A stretch of 64,000 bases of DNA, from assembly GCA_029975215.1 (NCBI GenBank), contig JARKPO010000017.1, forward strand, positions 1 through 64,000, read 5' to 3'. This DNA comes from Levilinea sp. (GTDB taxonomy: Bacteria > Chloroflexota > Anaerolineae > Anaerolineales > Anaerolineaceae). Position numbers and translations under genes: made by a program. Under the pieces are notes generated by a model, which worked only from the letters and a program-made list of their open reading frames with translations, did not search any database and was not told the origin of the DNA. This document shows positions 1 to 8,369 of this stretch, piece after piece; positions within the stretch are counted from its first letter, which is position 1; each line of letters opens with the position of its first letter.

Positions 1-110
1 TAGGTGAAAACCGCCGTGCCCCTACGGGTTATGGTGGGGGGATCGTTCGCGATGACATGCCAGGGCGGGGGGCTGCCCGCTGCGTCCGATCAAACGGGGC
101 GTCTTCCCGT

Positions 111-147
111 CCTTCCTTGGCGCCCTTCGCGCCTTGGCGGTTCAAAC
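111..147. repeat. Short heptamer-like repeat, CTTGGCG/CTTCGCG type
   Basis: Three related octamer-to-nonamer blocks (CCTTGGCG, CCCTTCGCG, CCTTGGCG) follow one another and end in GTTCAAAC. The stretch lies downstream of the helicase terminator, in a gene-free region that otherwise shows nothing recognisable. It resembles dispersed intergenic short repeats of bacterial genomes. Only one copy was noticed in this window, so genome-wide repetition is an inference. Confidence 0.4.
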
Positions 148-160
148 ACTCGTACGCGGC

Positions 161-200
161 AAAAAACACCGCCCGTCCCCATAACCAGGAGCGGGCGGTG
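161..200 (-). terminator. Rho-independent terminator of the DEAD-box helicase gene
   Basis: A 9-bp perfect stem (CACCGCCCG at 167-175 with CGGGCGGTG at 192-200) is followed on the minus strand by six T residues (161-166). It starts 26 bases after the helicase stop codon and reads in the same direction. Confidence 0.85.
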
Positions 201-225
201 ATCACAATCACCAGATCATACGGGC

Positions 226-1458
226 CTACGGCGTTCTGCGCGCCTGCGCGCGAACCGCTGGCCGGGGGGCACGCCGCCCCGCCGCAGGCACATGCGCCCG
301 GGTGGGCGGCAGGGCCGGTCGGGTCTCTGGCATCACGGCCACGGTTTCAAACCCGGCCAATTTCTGCCGTTCCAGCGGCTTGCCCAGCGCGCGTTCAATG
401 CTGCGCACCATCTGCGAGTCTTCCGAGGTGATCAGCGTGTAAGCCGTCCCCCGCGCCGCCATGCGGCCCGTCCGCCCAATGCGGTGGGTATAAGCCTCCA
501 CCGTATCGGGGATATCGTAATTGATCACGTGCGAAATCTGCGAAATATCAATACCGCGCGCAGCGATATCAGTGGCCACCAGAATGCGCACCTTACCGGT
601 GCGAAAACCATCCAGGGCCGCCTGGCGCTGGTTTTGCGAGAGGTTACCGTGCAGGGCCGTGGCCGAAAGGCCCGCCCGCGCCAGCTGACCAGCCACCTTG
701 CGAGCGCGGTACTTGGTGCGGGTGAACACCAGCACCTGCCCAGCGTCCACGCCGGCCAGCAGGCCCAGCAGCATCTCGGACTTTTGGGTCGAATCCACCG
801 GATACACCGCGTGGCGGATGGTTTCGATGGGGCGGGTGATGTTCACTTCCACTGTCACCGGGTCTTTCAGCAGATCGGTGGCAAAGGAGCGAATTTCGGC
901 GGGCATGGTGGCCGAAAACAGCAGCGTCTGACGCTGGGCGGGCAAAGCCGCCAGAATGCGGCGAATGGACGGCATAAAGCCCATGTCAAACATCTGATCG
1001 GCTTCATCCACCACCAGAATTTCCAGAGAACGCAGATCCACCGCTTTCTGCGCCATCAAGTCCAATAAACGCCCGGGGCAGGCCACCACAATTTCTACGC
1101 CAGCTTTGAGCGCGCGAATTTGGGGCTGCGCCCCAACCCCACCGTAGATGGTGACACTGCGCAGGCCCGTCTGCCGACCCAGCGCGGTGATGGCCGCGTG
1201 GGTTTGTTCCGCCAGCTCGCGCGTGGGCGAAAGGATCAGCGCGCGCAGCCGCCCGCGCGGTCCGCGCAGCAGCCGCTGTAAAATCGGCAGGCCAAAGGCC
1301 GCCGTCTTGCCGGTGCCGGTCTGAGCCAGACCCATAACGTCCTTACCCGCCAAAATGGGGGGGATCGCCTGAGATTGAATGGGGGTGGGGGTAATATATC
1401 CCGCCTGAGATATGCCCGCATGGATCTGCGGGTGCAGAGAAAAAGCTTCGAAATTCAC
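226..1458 (-). CDS. DEAD-box ATP-dependent RNA helicase
   Basis: A 410-residue superfamily 2 RNA helicase that unwinds or remodels RNA duplexes with ATP in the cytoplasm (ribosome assembly or mRNA turnover in relatives). Motifs appear in order: Q motif (TPIQ), Walker A (AQTGTGKT), PTRELAEQ, VVDEADQMFD (DEAD box), SATMP, and HRIGRTGR near the C-terminus. The tail is short, basic and Pro/Arg-rich, as in RhlE/CsdA-like proteins. The start is GTG, placed by an AAGGA six bases upstream and by the Q motif sitting close to the N-terminus. It is a single-gene unit with its own terminator. The subfamily (RhlE-like) is a guess. Confidence 0.95.
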   Translation of the reverse strand: MNFEAFSLHPQIHAGISQAGYITPTPIQSQAIPPILAGKDVMGLAQTGTGKTAAFGLPILQRLLRGPRGRLRALILSPTRELAEQTHAAITALGRQTGLRSVTIYGGVGAQPQIRALKAGVEIVVACPGRLLDLMAQKAVDLRSLEILVVDEADQMFDMGFMPSIRRILAALPAQRQTLLFSATMPAEIRSFATDLLKDPVTVEVNITRPIETIRHAVYPVDSTQKSEMLLGLLAGVDAGQVLVFTRTKYRARKVAGQLARAGLSATALHGNLSQNQRQAALDGFRTGKVRILVATDIAARGIDISQISHVINYDIPDTVEAYTHRIGRTGRMAARGTAYTLITSEDSQMVRSIERALGKPLERQKLAGFETVAVMPETRPALPPTRAHVPAAGRRAPRPAVRAQARRTP

Positions 1459-1606
1459 AACACATCCTTATCCGCGCATAAATTGAGCCGCGCGGAGCGC
1501 GGCCTGGGGGTGGTGATAACCTGATAAAATTTATCGGATTATACCCGCGGTCAGTCGAGTATACCACGAAATGCGCATAAATCCACGGCTGTGTAAAATA
1601 ACACCC

Positions 1607-2209
1607 CTATTTCAATAAACTGGAAAGTTTCTGAATAATGGGTTTATACACACATCGATCCCAATTCTTAAACAGGCCCAGGTAAATAGAGAGAAGAAGT
1701 ACAAAGATTGCCACGCTCAGCAGGACTTTTGCCCAGGGCAGCAGCAGCGAGTTCGTAATCCAGGGTTCAATAGTCATCATTAAAAACGCGCTGCTGGTTA
1801 AAACCACAATGACCAATGCAAAGAAAAAGGCAGGATGAAAGCCGTTGATTTGACCGCCGCGTTCTTTGGCAAATTCCTGCATCGTACGCAAAGGCTGATC
1901 TGCCAATAATTTAGATTCACATTCATTCACAAATTCGGCAAAAAGCACATAAAACCAGTTTTGCACCGCCAAAATAAACAAATATAGATTGGAGATAAGA
2001 AATAGCAGTAACGACAAATAGCTAACATAGGGCTCTAAGACCTGGTTATCTGTGATATCGGGCAGGGCTGCCAGTACACCGGTCACAAACGCAGCATACC
2101 CAAACAGCAGCGTCCAGCGCAAATTATCCGCATGAAGCCGGTAGGTGTTGCTTTTCTCATAGATCAAACGCCTGGATTCTGGGGATTGGGTCTGAGAAGA
2201 TGTTGCCAT
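1607..2209 (-). CDS. Hypothetical four-helix membrane protein
   Basis: A 200-residue protein that I do not recognise. Four hydrophobic segments are visible at about residues 31-50, 60-90, 128-148 and 160-180, consistent with an inner-membrane protein. Between segments two and three lies a charged, probably cytoplasmic stretch. Base composition is noticeably less GC-rich than in its neighbours (many AAA/ATT codons), which may mean recent acquisition. An AAAGG precedes the ATG. It is flanked by a divergent molybdoenzyme gene and the helicase, and no function can be inferred from the position. Confidence 0.75.
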   Translation of the reverse strand: MATSSQTQSPESRRLIYEKSNTYRLHADNLRWTLLFGYAAFVTGVLAALPDITDNQVLEPYVSYLSLLLFLISNLYLFILAVQNWFYVLFAEFVNECESKLLADQPLRTMQEFAKERGGQINGFHPAFFFALVIVVLTSSAFLMMTIEPWITNSLLLPWAKVLLSVAIFVLLLSIYLGLFKNWDRCVYKPIIQKLSSLLK

Positions 2210-2361
2210 AATCGCCTTTTGGGATGGGATAGATGGAAAAACCCTACTGAAGAAATTTTAGCACCCTTTGCCCTTTTTTCTCATGCAAACGCACTCCCAA
2301 AATCCGCTCATCCCACGTACAATAGGGGCTTGAAAACCATTCCCCACCCCAGGATGTCCCC

Positions 2362-4458
2362 ATGACCCACACCCTTCCCACCTTTTGCGGTAAAGACTGC
2401 GGCGGCGACGCCTGCCCGCTGTCTGCCGTCCTCGAAGAGGGGCGCGTCACGCGCATCATCAACAACCCCGCCGGGGGCAAATATCTGCGCGGCTGCTGGC
2501 GCGGCCACCACCTGTTGGACGCCCACAACGCCCCCGACCGGCTGCTGCACCCCCTGGTGCGGGTAGGGCCGCGCGGCTCTGGCCAGTTCCGCCGCGCCTC
2601 CTGGGACGAAGCTTTAGATCAAATTGCCGCCGCCCTGACCCAGGTGCGCAGCCAACACGGCCCCCACGCGGTGTTATCCCTGGCCTCGGCGGGCTGCACC
2701 GGCGCCCTGCACGGCACCTACGGCCTGCTCACCCGCTTTCTGCACCAGTTCGGCGGCTGCACCGAGCTGACCAGCAATTACAGCAACGGGGCGGCCAGCT
2801 TTATGCTGCCCTATCTGTACGGCGATGCCTGGCGGCAGTCGGGGTTTGATGCGGCCACCCTGCAGTATTCGCAGATGATCATCCTGTGGGGGGCCAATGT
2901 GTTGGAGACCCGCATGGGCACCGAAGTGCCCATGCGCCTGATAGAGGCCAAAGAACGCGGCGCGCAGATCGTGGTCATTGACCCCCGCCGCAGCGACACG
3001 GTGGCCCAGGCCGCCACCTGGTGGCTGCCCTGCCGTCCCGGCAGCGACGCAGCCCTCATGCTGGCGGTGCTGTATGTGCTCTTCAGCGAAGACCTGGCCG
3101 ACCGCGCCTTCATCCAGGCGCACGCGGTGGGCATGGACGCGCTGGAACGGCATGTGCTGGGGCTGGACGGCAGCCCGGCGCACACCCCAGGATGGGCTGC
3201 GCCCCTCTGCGGGCTGCCCGCGGAGGAAATTGCCCGCTTTGCCCGCGCTTATGCCGCCGCCAAACCCGCCGCGCTCTTCCCCGGCTATTCCATTCAGCGC
3301 GTGTTCGCGGGCGAAGATACCTACCGCCTCAGCGCGGCCCTGCAAATCGCTACCGGCAACTTCGGCGTGCTGGGCGGCTCCACCGGCTCCATCAACAGCC
3401 GCCTGCCCGCCCCGCGCGTGGGCAGCCTGCCCGTCGAACGCCGCCCCCACACGCCTTCCCTGCCCATCCTGCGCTGGCCAGACGCGGTGCTGCAGGGGCA
3501 AAGCGGCGGCTACCCCAGTGACTTGCACGCCATTTATGCCCTGGGCGGCAATTTCATCAATCAGGGCGCGGATGTGCACAAGAACTGCGCCGCCTTTGCC
3601 GCGGTGGATTTTGCCGTTACCCACGACATGTTCCTCACCCCCACCGCCCGCTGGTGCGACGTGGTGCTGCCCGCGGCTGGCCCCCTGGAAAAAGAGGATA
3701 TCGGCATCCCCTGGCTGGGCAATTACCTGCTCTACAAATCCCAAATCGTGCCGCCCCCCGACGAGGTGCGCACGGATTACGATATCTTCTGCGCGCTGGC
3801 CGAGCGCCTGGGCTTTGGGTATGAATTCTCCCAAGGCCGCAGCGCCGCCCAATGGGTGGAGCTTTTCATCCAGGAGTCCGAAATCCCCGACCCCCAGGCC
3901 TTCCGCCGCACAGGCATTTACCTGGCCCCCAACCAGGAGCGCACCGGCCTGGCCGAATTCAGCGCCGACCCCCAGGGGCACCCCCTGCCCACCCCCTCCG
4001 GCAAGGTGGAAATCGCCAGTCAACGTTACGCCGCAGATACTGGCTTTCCAGCCATACCCACCTACCAGCCGCCCCCCACGGACCCGCGCTTCCCCCTGCT
4101 GCTGCTCACCCCCAAATCGCGCTACCGCACCCATTCGCAGGGCAGCAACCTGCCCGCCGTGCGGCAGCGCGCCGATCACGCCCTGGAAATGCACCCCGCG
4201 GACGCCGCGGCGCGCGGACTGCGCGAGGGAGACATGGTGCGTCTGTTTAACCCAAACGGCGCAGCCCGCCTGCGGCTGCGCCTGAACGCTGAGATGATCT
4301 CCGGAATTGTGGTTCTGTCCGAGGGCATCTGGTTTGAGCTGGACGAGAACGGCGAAGACCTCGCTGGTTCGGCCAACCTGTTCACCAGCACCCAGGGCAC
4401 CGCCCCCGCTGCCGCCTGCATTATGCACGCCGTGGGGGTCGAGGTCGCCGCAGGCTAA
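2362..4458 (+). CDS. Molybdopterin-dependent oxidoreductase, DMSO reductase family
   Basis: A 698-residue catalytic subunit of the DMSO reductase family, which uses a bis-molybdopterin guanine dinucleotide cofactor for two-electron redox reactions; the substrate is unknown. The N-terminus carries a probable [4Fe-4S] site (C9, C13, C18 and C44). The central part reads through typical motifs (SNYSNGAASF, where a Ser or Cys normally ligates the metal; ILWGANVLETR; VVIDPRRSDT), and the C-terminal beta-barrel cofactor domain follows (TPSGKVEIASQRY, SQGSNLPAVR). There is no Tat signal, so it is probably cytoplasmic. No electron-transfer or membrane-anchor subunit is adjacent, which is unusual. An AGGA lies seven bases before ATG. 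The last four bases overlap the convergent gene. Confidence 0.9.
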   Translation: MTHTLPTFCGKDCGGDACPLSAVLEEGRVTRIINNPAGGKYLRGCWRGHHLLDAHNAPDRLLHPLVRVGPRGSGQFRRASWDEALDQIAAALTQVRSQHGPHAVLSLASAGCTGALHGTYGLLTRFLHQFGGCTELTSNYSNGAASFMLPYLYGDAWRQSGFDAATLQYSQMIILWGANVLETRMGTEVPMRLIEAKERGAQIVVIDPRRSDTVAQAATWWLPCRPGSDAALMLAVLYVLFSEDLADRAFIQAHAVGMDALERHVLGLDGSPAHTPGWAAPLCGLPAEEIARFARAYAAAKPAALFPGYSIQRVFAGEDTYRLSAALQIATGNFGVLGGSTGSINSRLPAPRVGSLPVERRPHTPSLPILRWPDAVLQGQSGGYPSDLHAIYALGGNFINQGADVHKNCAAFAAVDFAVTHDMFLTPTARWCDVVLPAAGPLEKEDIGIPWLGNYLLYKSQIVPPPDEVRTDYDIFCALAERLGFGYEFSQGRSAAQWVELFIQESEIPDPQAFRRTGIYLAPNQERTGLAEFSADPQGHPLPTPSGKVEIASQRYAADTGFPAIPTYQPPPTDPRFPLLLLTPKSRYRTHSQGSNLPAVRQRADHALEMHPADAAARGLREGDMVRLFNPNGAARLRLRLNAEMISGIVVLSEGIWFELDENGEDLAGSANLFTSTQGTAPAAACIMHAVGVEVAAG

Positions 4459-5093
4459 CGCAGGAAGGGCGCCACGTAAACGGCCACCACCACCAGATGG
4501 CTGAAAGCCCCCAGCATCACAAAGATGTGCCAGATTTCGTGAAACCCGAACACGCCGGGGAAGGGATCCGGCTTTTTCAGGATATAAATCAGCGCGCCCA
4601 GGCTGTAAAACACACCCCCTAAAATCAGCCATACAATGGCCGCGGCGGGCATGGCCGCCAGCATCTGCCGCACCGCCAGAATGGACAGCCAGCCCATCAG
4701 CAAATAGATCCCCGCCGTCACCCAGCGCGGCGCACGGATCACAAACAATTTGACCACGATCCCGATCACGGCCATGCCCCAGATGGTGCCCAGCAGGCCC
4801 CAACGCCAGATACCGCTGAAGAAATGCAGGCAGATGGGGGTGTAGGTTCCAGCGATGAGCAGGTAGATGGCAGAATGATCCAGCTTGCGCAGGCGGCGCA
4901 GGGCCGCCTCGGAAACGCGTGCCATATGGTAGCTGGCGCTGGCCGAGAACATGCCCACCAGGCTGAGGCCGTAGACCGTCAAAGCCAGCTTGCCGCCCCA
5001 GCCGCCGGGATGAATAGCCAGCATCCAGACCAAAGCCGCCGCCGAAACCACCGCCGAAAACGCATGAGTCAACCCGTTCACCGGTTCGCGCAT
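4455..5093 (-). CDS. Hemolysin III / PAQR-family membrane protein
   Basis: A 212-residue integral membrane protein of the hemolysin III family (related to adiponectin receptors). About seven hydrophobic segments are visible. The conserved family residues are a Ser and His in the SASYHM stretch, the D in LDHSAIY, and HEIWHIFVMLGAFSH near the C-terminus; these histidines bind zinc in eukaryotic relatives. Hydrolase activity or a channel role is not established in bacteria. The longer open frame upstream is rejected because AGGAG lies seven bases before the ATG at 5093 and the family normally starts with MREP-like residues. Its stop overlaps that of the convergent molybdoenzyme. Confidence 0.88.
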   Translation of the reverse strand: MREPVNGLTHAFSAVVSAAALVWMLAIHPGGWGGKLALTVYGLSLVGMFSASASYHMARVSEAALRRLRKLDHSAIYLLIAGTYTPICLHFFSGIWRWGLLGTIWGMAVIGIVVKLFVIRAPRWVTAGIYLLMGWLSILAVRQMLAAMPAAAIVWLILGGVFYSLGALIYILKKPDPFPGVFGFHEIWHIFVMLGAFSHLVVVAVYVAPFLR

Positions 5094-5160
5094 TGCACCA
5101 CTCCTAAGCTGCCTTCGTTGTTCAAAGTGTATGCCGCCCTCCAGTGTACCATCAAATCGC

Positions 5161-5193
5161 AAAAATAAAAAACTCCCCCGCGGTGGGGGAGTT
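5161..5193 (-). terminator. Rho-independent terminator of the transglutaminase-like gene
   Basis: A perfect 9-bp stem (5171-5179 with 5185-5193) and a 5-base loop are followed on the minus strand by a T-rich tract of about twelve bases (5161-5172). It lies 23 bases after the stop codon of the gene at 5216. Confidence 0.9.
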
Positions 5194-5215
5194 GGAAAAG
5201 CACAGCCAACACGGC

Positions 5216-6106
5216 TCATTCCTGGGCGGGCGGCAGCTCCACAGGCAGCATCTGCCCGTTGACGTAGCTCAAAATCCGGTTCTCCACCCGGAAGCGCGCA
5301 TCCGTCTGGTAACACTGGCGCACAGCATCCGCATCCGGCACATCCCCGGCAGTCAGCGCCGCAGCGGCGTCCAGAGCTGCCAGGTCAGCAGCGTCGTCCA
5401 GAGTCCGCGACAGGATCACCCCCCAGCAGTCCCAGGGGAGCAGTTCCACTTTGTTCAGCGAGGCCAGGTCGCGCACCAGGTTTCCGCGCACAAACCCCAG
5501 GCCGCGCATGTCAAAAATGCCGAAGTAGTCTGGGTTTTCCTGTCCTGAACGGCACAGTTGCCAGGCGCGCCCGCCTACCAGGAACTGGTCGCGGGGGACA
5601 TCCAGCGGGCTGAAGTTGATGTTGAGCGCGCTGCTTTGGAAGGCATCCAACTGCGAGTCCACCAGCACCCAGCGCGCGGCAGCCCCATCCCAATATTCCG
5701 TCACCCAATGATCCACAAAGCGATGGGGCTCAAAATAAGTGGCAAAACCGCAGCGAGCGCGCGCAGGGATGCCCACATGGCGCAGGAGAGAGGTCAGCAG
5801 CACGGAATGATCGCGGCAGTTGCCGATCAATTTCTTGTCCAGCGCCCGCTCCTCCAGCAGAGGGCGGGGATCCAGCTCCAGGGTGCGTTCCAAACGGCGC
5901 GGGATGGTGCGCAGCTGCAGCTCGGTGGTGCGCTCCTCCGGGACCTTGTAACCGTAGCGTTCGGCCCAATAAACGTGGAGAGTCACATGCTGAACGATCT
6001 TAACCAGCTCCGCTGCCGAAGCAGGCAGGGACTGATACAGGGAAGCCTGCGCTCCCGGATCCGAAATGCGTCCTTGCTGCGTAAAGTACTTCAGAGTAGG
6101 GTTCAT
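5216..6106 (-). CDS. Transglutaminase-like cysteine peptidase-fold protein
   Basis: A 296-residue protein of the transglutaminase-like superfamily, enzymes that cleave or exchange amide bonds through a Cys-His-Asp triad. The triad is visible as C97 (in IGNCRDHS), H133 (FVDHWVTEYW) and D150 (WVLVDSQ), with normal spacing. There is no signal peptide, so it is probably cytoplasmic. The start at 6106 has AAGGAG five bases upstream; a start ten codons earlier is less likely. It is transcribed alone and ends in a clear terminator. The substrate cannot be told; peptide or small-molecule amide cleavage is more likely than protein cross-linking. Confidence 0.88.
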   Translation of the reverse strand: MNPTLKYFTQQGRISDPGAQASLYQSLPASAAELVKIVQHVTLHVYWAERYGYKVPEERTTELQLRTIPRRLERTLELDPRPLLEERALDKKLIGNCRDHSVLLTSLLRHVGIPARARCGFATYFEPHRFVDHWVTEYWDGAAARWVLVDSQLDAFQSSALNINFSPLDVPRDQFLVGGRAWQLCRSGQENPDYFGIFDMRGLGFVRGNLVRDLASLNKVELLPWDCWGVILSRTLDDAADLAALDAAAALTAGDVPDADAVRQCYQTDARFRVENRILSYVNGQMLPVELPPAQE

Positions 6107-6193
6107 ACACGCTCCTTTTGAACCAAATGATAACACGTCCGCATCCAGGCACTTCCCCCGGCCAGGGGGTTCTTTCCTGGTCAGATGGGCAGA

Positions 6194-7105
6194 TTAGACG
6201 GCTCCGGTCTCAGCCGGAAACGGGTGGGAAAACCACAGCATCTCGTAATCCAACTCAAAACCAGCAGCTTCAGCCGCCCGGCGCATACCCGTGTTTTCAC
6301 TGGTGGTGCCCAGCCGCACGCATACCGCCCCGCGCGTCTGCAGCGCCGCCGCCCCCGCGCACAGCATGGCTTTGGCCAGCCCCAGGCGCTGAAAATCGGG
6401 GTGGACGGCCACAGGGTCGGTGTAACCCACCAGTTCCTCGCCCACCGGGCTGAGTGTGCCGGTGCAGTAAGCCGCCAGGCGGCCGTCGGCGGCCTGCACC
6501 ACCCAATCCAGCTCCGGGCTGTATTCACTGGTGTGCATGGTAGCCAGGCGGTCTTCTACCGTCATCTGCTCGGTGCCAAAGGCCGCACGGTGCAGCGCCA
6601 CCACCCCCTCCACTTCGCGCTCCCCCGCCAGGGGGCGCAAAAGGAAGCCTTCGGGCAGTTGAGGGGTCTGCAGCGGCGTGTTCAGGCGGTGAACGAAATG
6701 AACGGTGCGCACCGGGCTGTCCGCAAATCCGTGGCGGCGCAGCAGGGCAATGCGCTCAGCTGCACTGCTGCGGCAGTTGGAATCCAGCAGGTTCTCATCG
6801 CCATCTTCCACCGGCAGGTCGGCGGCGCGCGCCAGTCCCCAGCGCACCACCTCATCCCCCAGGTCGGGCTGCGGGCGGTATTCAAAATGCAGATTGCGGT
6901 AGTCATCCACCCAGGCATAGCCTTGCAGAGCGCCGCGGTCATCCTCCCACAGCTGAATCCAATTCGCGGCACCGTCCTGGGCTAAGAATTCTTCAAAATC
7001 CACCCTGCCGGGGTAGTCGCTGTGCTGCTGCGGCGGGCGCACCGCTGCCTGCAAAGCCAGAATCCGCTCCAGGTCCTCTTCGCCTGCGTACAGACGTGTT
7101 TTCAT
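6194..7105 (-). CDS. Tandem GNAT-family N-acetyltransferase
   Basis: A 303-residue acetyl-CoA-dependent acetyltransferase with two GNAT folds in tandem. The N-terminal half (about 1-145) is degenerate. The C-terminal half (about 155-300) carries the canonical acetyl-CoA pyrophosphate loop, VAVHPDFQRLGLAKAM, and the NTGMRRAAEAAGF motif. Tandem GNATs of this type act on small molecules or antibiotics, but the acceptor is unknown. AGGAG lies eight bases before ATG. It is followed by the transglutaminase-like gene in the same direction after 87 bases. Confidence 0.88.
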   Translation of the reverse strand: MKTRLYAGEEDLERILALQAAVRPPQQHSDYPGRVDFEEFLAQDGAANWIQLWEDDRGALQGYAWVDDYRNLHFEYRPQPDLGDEVVRWGLARAADLPVEDGDENLLDSNCRSSAAERIALLRRHGFADSPVRTVHFVHRLNTPLQTPQLPEGFLLRPLAGEREVEGVVALHRAAFGTEQMTVEDRLATMHTSEYSPELDWVVQAADGRLAAYCTGTLSPVGEELVGYTDPVAVHPDFQRLGLAKAMLCAGAAALQTRGAVCVRLGTTSENTGMRRAAEAAGFELDYEMLWFSHPFPAETGAV

Positions 7106-7137
7106 CGAATCCTCTCCTGAATGCAGCCTGACAGCGG

Positions 7138-8325
7138 CTAGACCGCCTTTTGCGGCAGACGAATGCGCAGGGCTGCGAAGAAGTTCACCGCAGCAATCAC
7201 CATGCCCATCATGAACACGTACTGGTAACCAAAGCGGTTCCAGATCACCCCGCCCACCAACGCGATGGAAATGGAGAAAATGTGGTCAATGGTCACGGCC
7301 GTGGTCAGGGCGGGCTGCACGTCCTGCGGCTGCACGGCCACTTTTTTCATATAAGTAGAGCGGGCCATATTGACCGACATGAGCGAGAAATCCAGCAGGT
7401 AGCATACGCACGCCACCCAAAAAGCCGCCTGCTCCGACAGAAAATTGGGGCCAAAGCCATAGCCGAAGCACACCCCCACCAGCAGCACCGCCTCGCCCGC
7501 CAGCACAAAGCGCTCGCCCAGTTTGTCAATCATCCAGCCCAACAGCGGTTGAAAGAGGATGCTGAGGATGCCGCCGATCATCAAAAGCTGCGCCAAAAGC
7601 TCGGTGGGCTGCTTAAAGATGCTCACCAGCACCCAGGGCGCAAAGGTGATGAAGAGCTGTTTGCGTGAGCCGTAAAGCACCGCCAGAAGATAGTACAGCC
7701 GGTATTCGCGATGCAGGCGCAAATACACCCCGGCGGGCTGGGCTTCTTCTTTTTTCATCATGAACATCAAGGCCGCCGCAAGGATAAACCCCGCCGCCGC
7801 CAGCACAAAAGTCATCTGAAAGGTGAGCCCCAGGTAGCGAAAGCCCAAAAATACCAGGAAGCTGCCCAGGATGGTGGCTAGATTGCGTAGCGCGTTCAGC
7901 TGCCCCAGCCGCCGGCCGGTTTTGCCCTCCGCCGCTAATTCCATGCCGATGGTGGAAGAAACCGGCATGAAAACATGCTGCCCCAGGCTGTAGATAAACA
8001 GCCAGATCACTAACAGCAGGTAGCTGGGAGCCGCGAAGCCAATCAGAATGCAGCCCACGCAGCTGAACAGCAGCGAAACCACCCCCAAACGCCGGCTGCA
8101 AAGGAACCACATGCCCGCGGTCACAAACACCACCAGAAAACCAGGCAGTTCACGCGGGGCTTCCAAAAAAGAGCGCTCAAACCCGCTCAGGGCAAAGCGC
8201 TCATTCAGGAAATTATTGAAAGTGGAGTCGAACAGGCTGTAGGCCACGCCCATGACGAAAGAGGCCAGGGCAAACAATTTCAATTCACGGGAAGCATGTT
8301 GGATGCGCAGCGACAGAGCGGTCAT
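7138..8325 (-). CDS. Major facilitator superfamily transporter
   Basis: A 395-residue inner-membrane transporter of the MFS, with about twelve hydrophobic segments in two groups separated by a basic central loop (MMKKEEAQ, around residue 190). The loop between helices 2 and 3 departs from the usual GxxxDRxGRR signature, but GWMIDKLGERF in the second half matches it. The substrate is unknown. Spacing to the downstream GNAT gene is only 32 bases, so the two may be co-transcribed and could form an export-and-modification pair; this is an inference. Confidence 0.85.
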   Translation of the reverse strand: MTALSLRIQHASRELKLFALASFVMGVAYSLFDSTFNNFLNERFALSGFERSFLEAPRELPGFLVVFVTAGMWFLCSRRLGVVSLLFSCVGCILIGFAAPSYLLLVIWLFIYSLGQHVFMPVSSTIGMELAAEGKTGRRLGQLNALRNLATILGSFLVFLGFRYLGLTFQMTFVLAAAGFILAAALMFMMKKEEAQPAGVYLRLHREYRLYYLLAVLYGSRKQLFITFAPWVLVSIFKQPTELLAQLLMIGGILSILFQPLLGWMIDKLGERFVLAGEAVLLVGVCFGYGFGPNFLSEQAAFWVACVCYLLDFSLMSVNMARSTYMKKVAVQPQDVQPALTTAVTIDHIFSISIALVGGVIWNRFGYQYVFMMGMVIAAVNFFAALRIRLPQKAV

Positions 8326-8369
8326 AGTGCCCCCATTCTATCACAGCCCCCGCACGGTACTGCTTTAGA

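Noticed and set aside
343-360. GTTTCAAACCCGG-like tRNA T-arm
   Set aside because: It lies inside the helicase coding sequence and no acceptor or anticodon arms can be folded around it; no tRNA was found in the window.
2978-4285. Alternative-frame 435-codon open frame inside the molybdoenzyme gene
   Set aside because: Pro/Ala/Thr-rich shadow typical of high-GC coding DNA, entirely contained in a clear gene.
2674-4803. Long antisense open frame (709 codons) over the molybdoenzyme gene
   Set aside because: It is a GC-bias shadow: the opposite strand encodes a complete DMSO-reductase-family protein with all motifs, while this frame has no recognisable domain or ribosome binding site.
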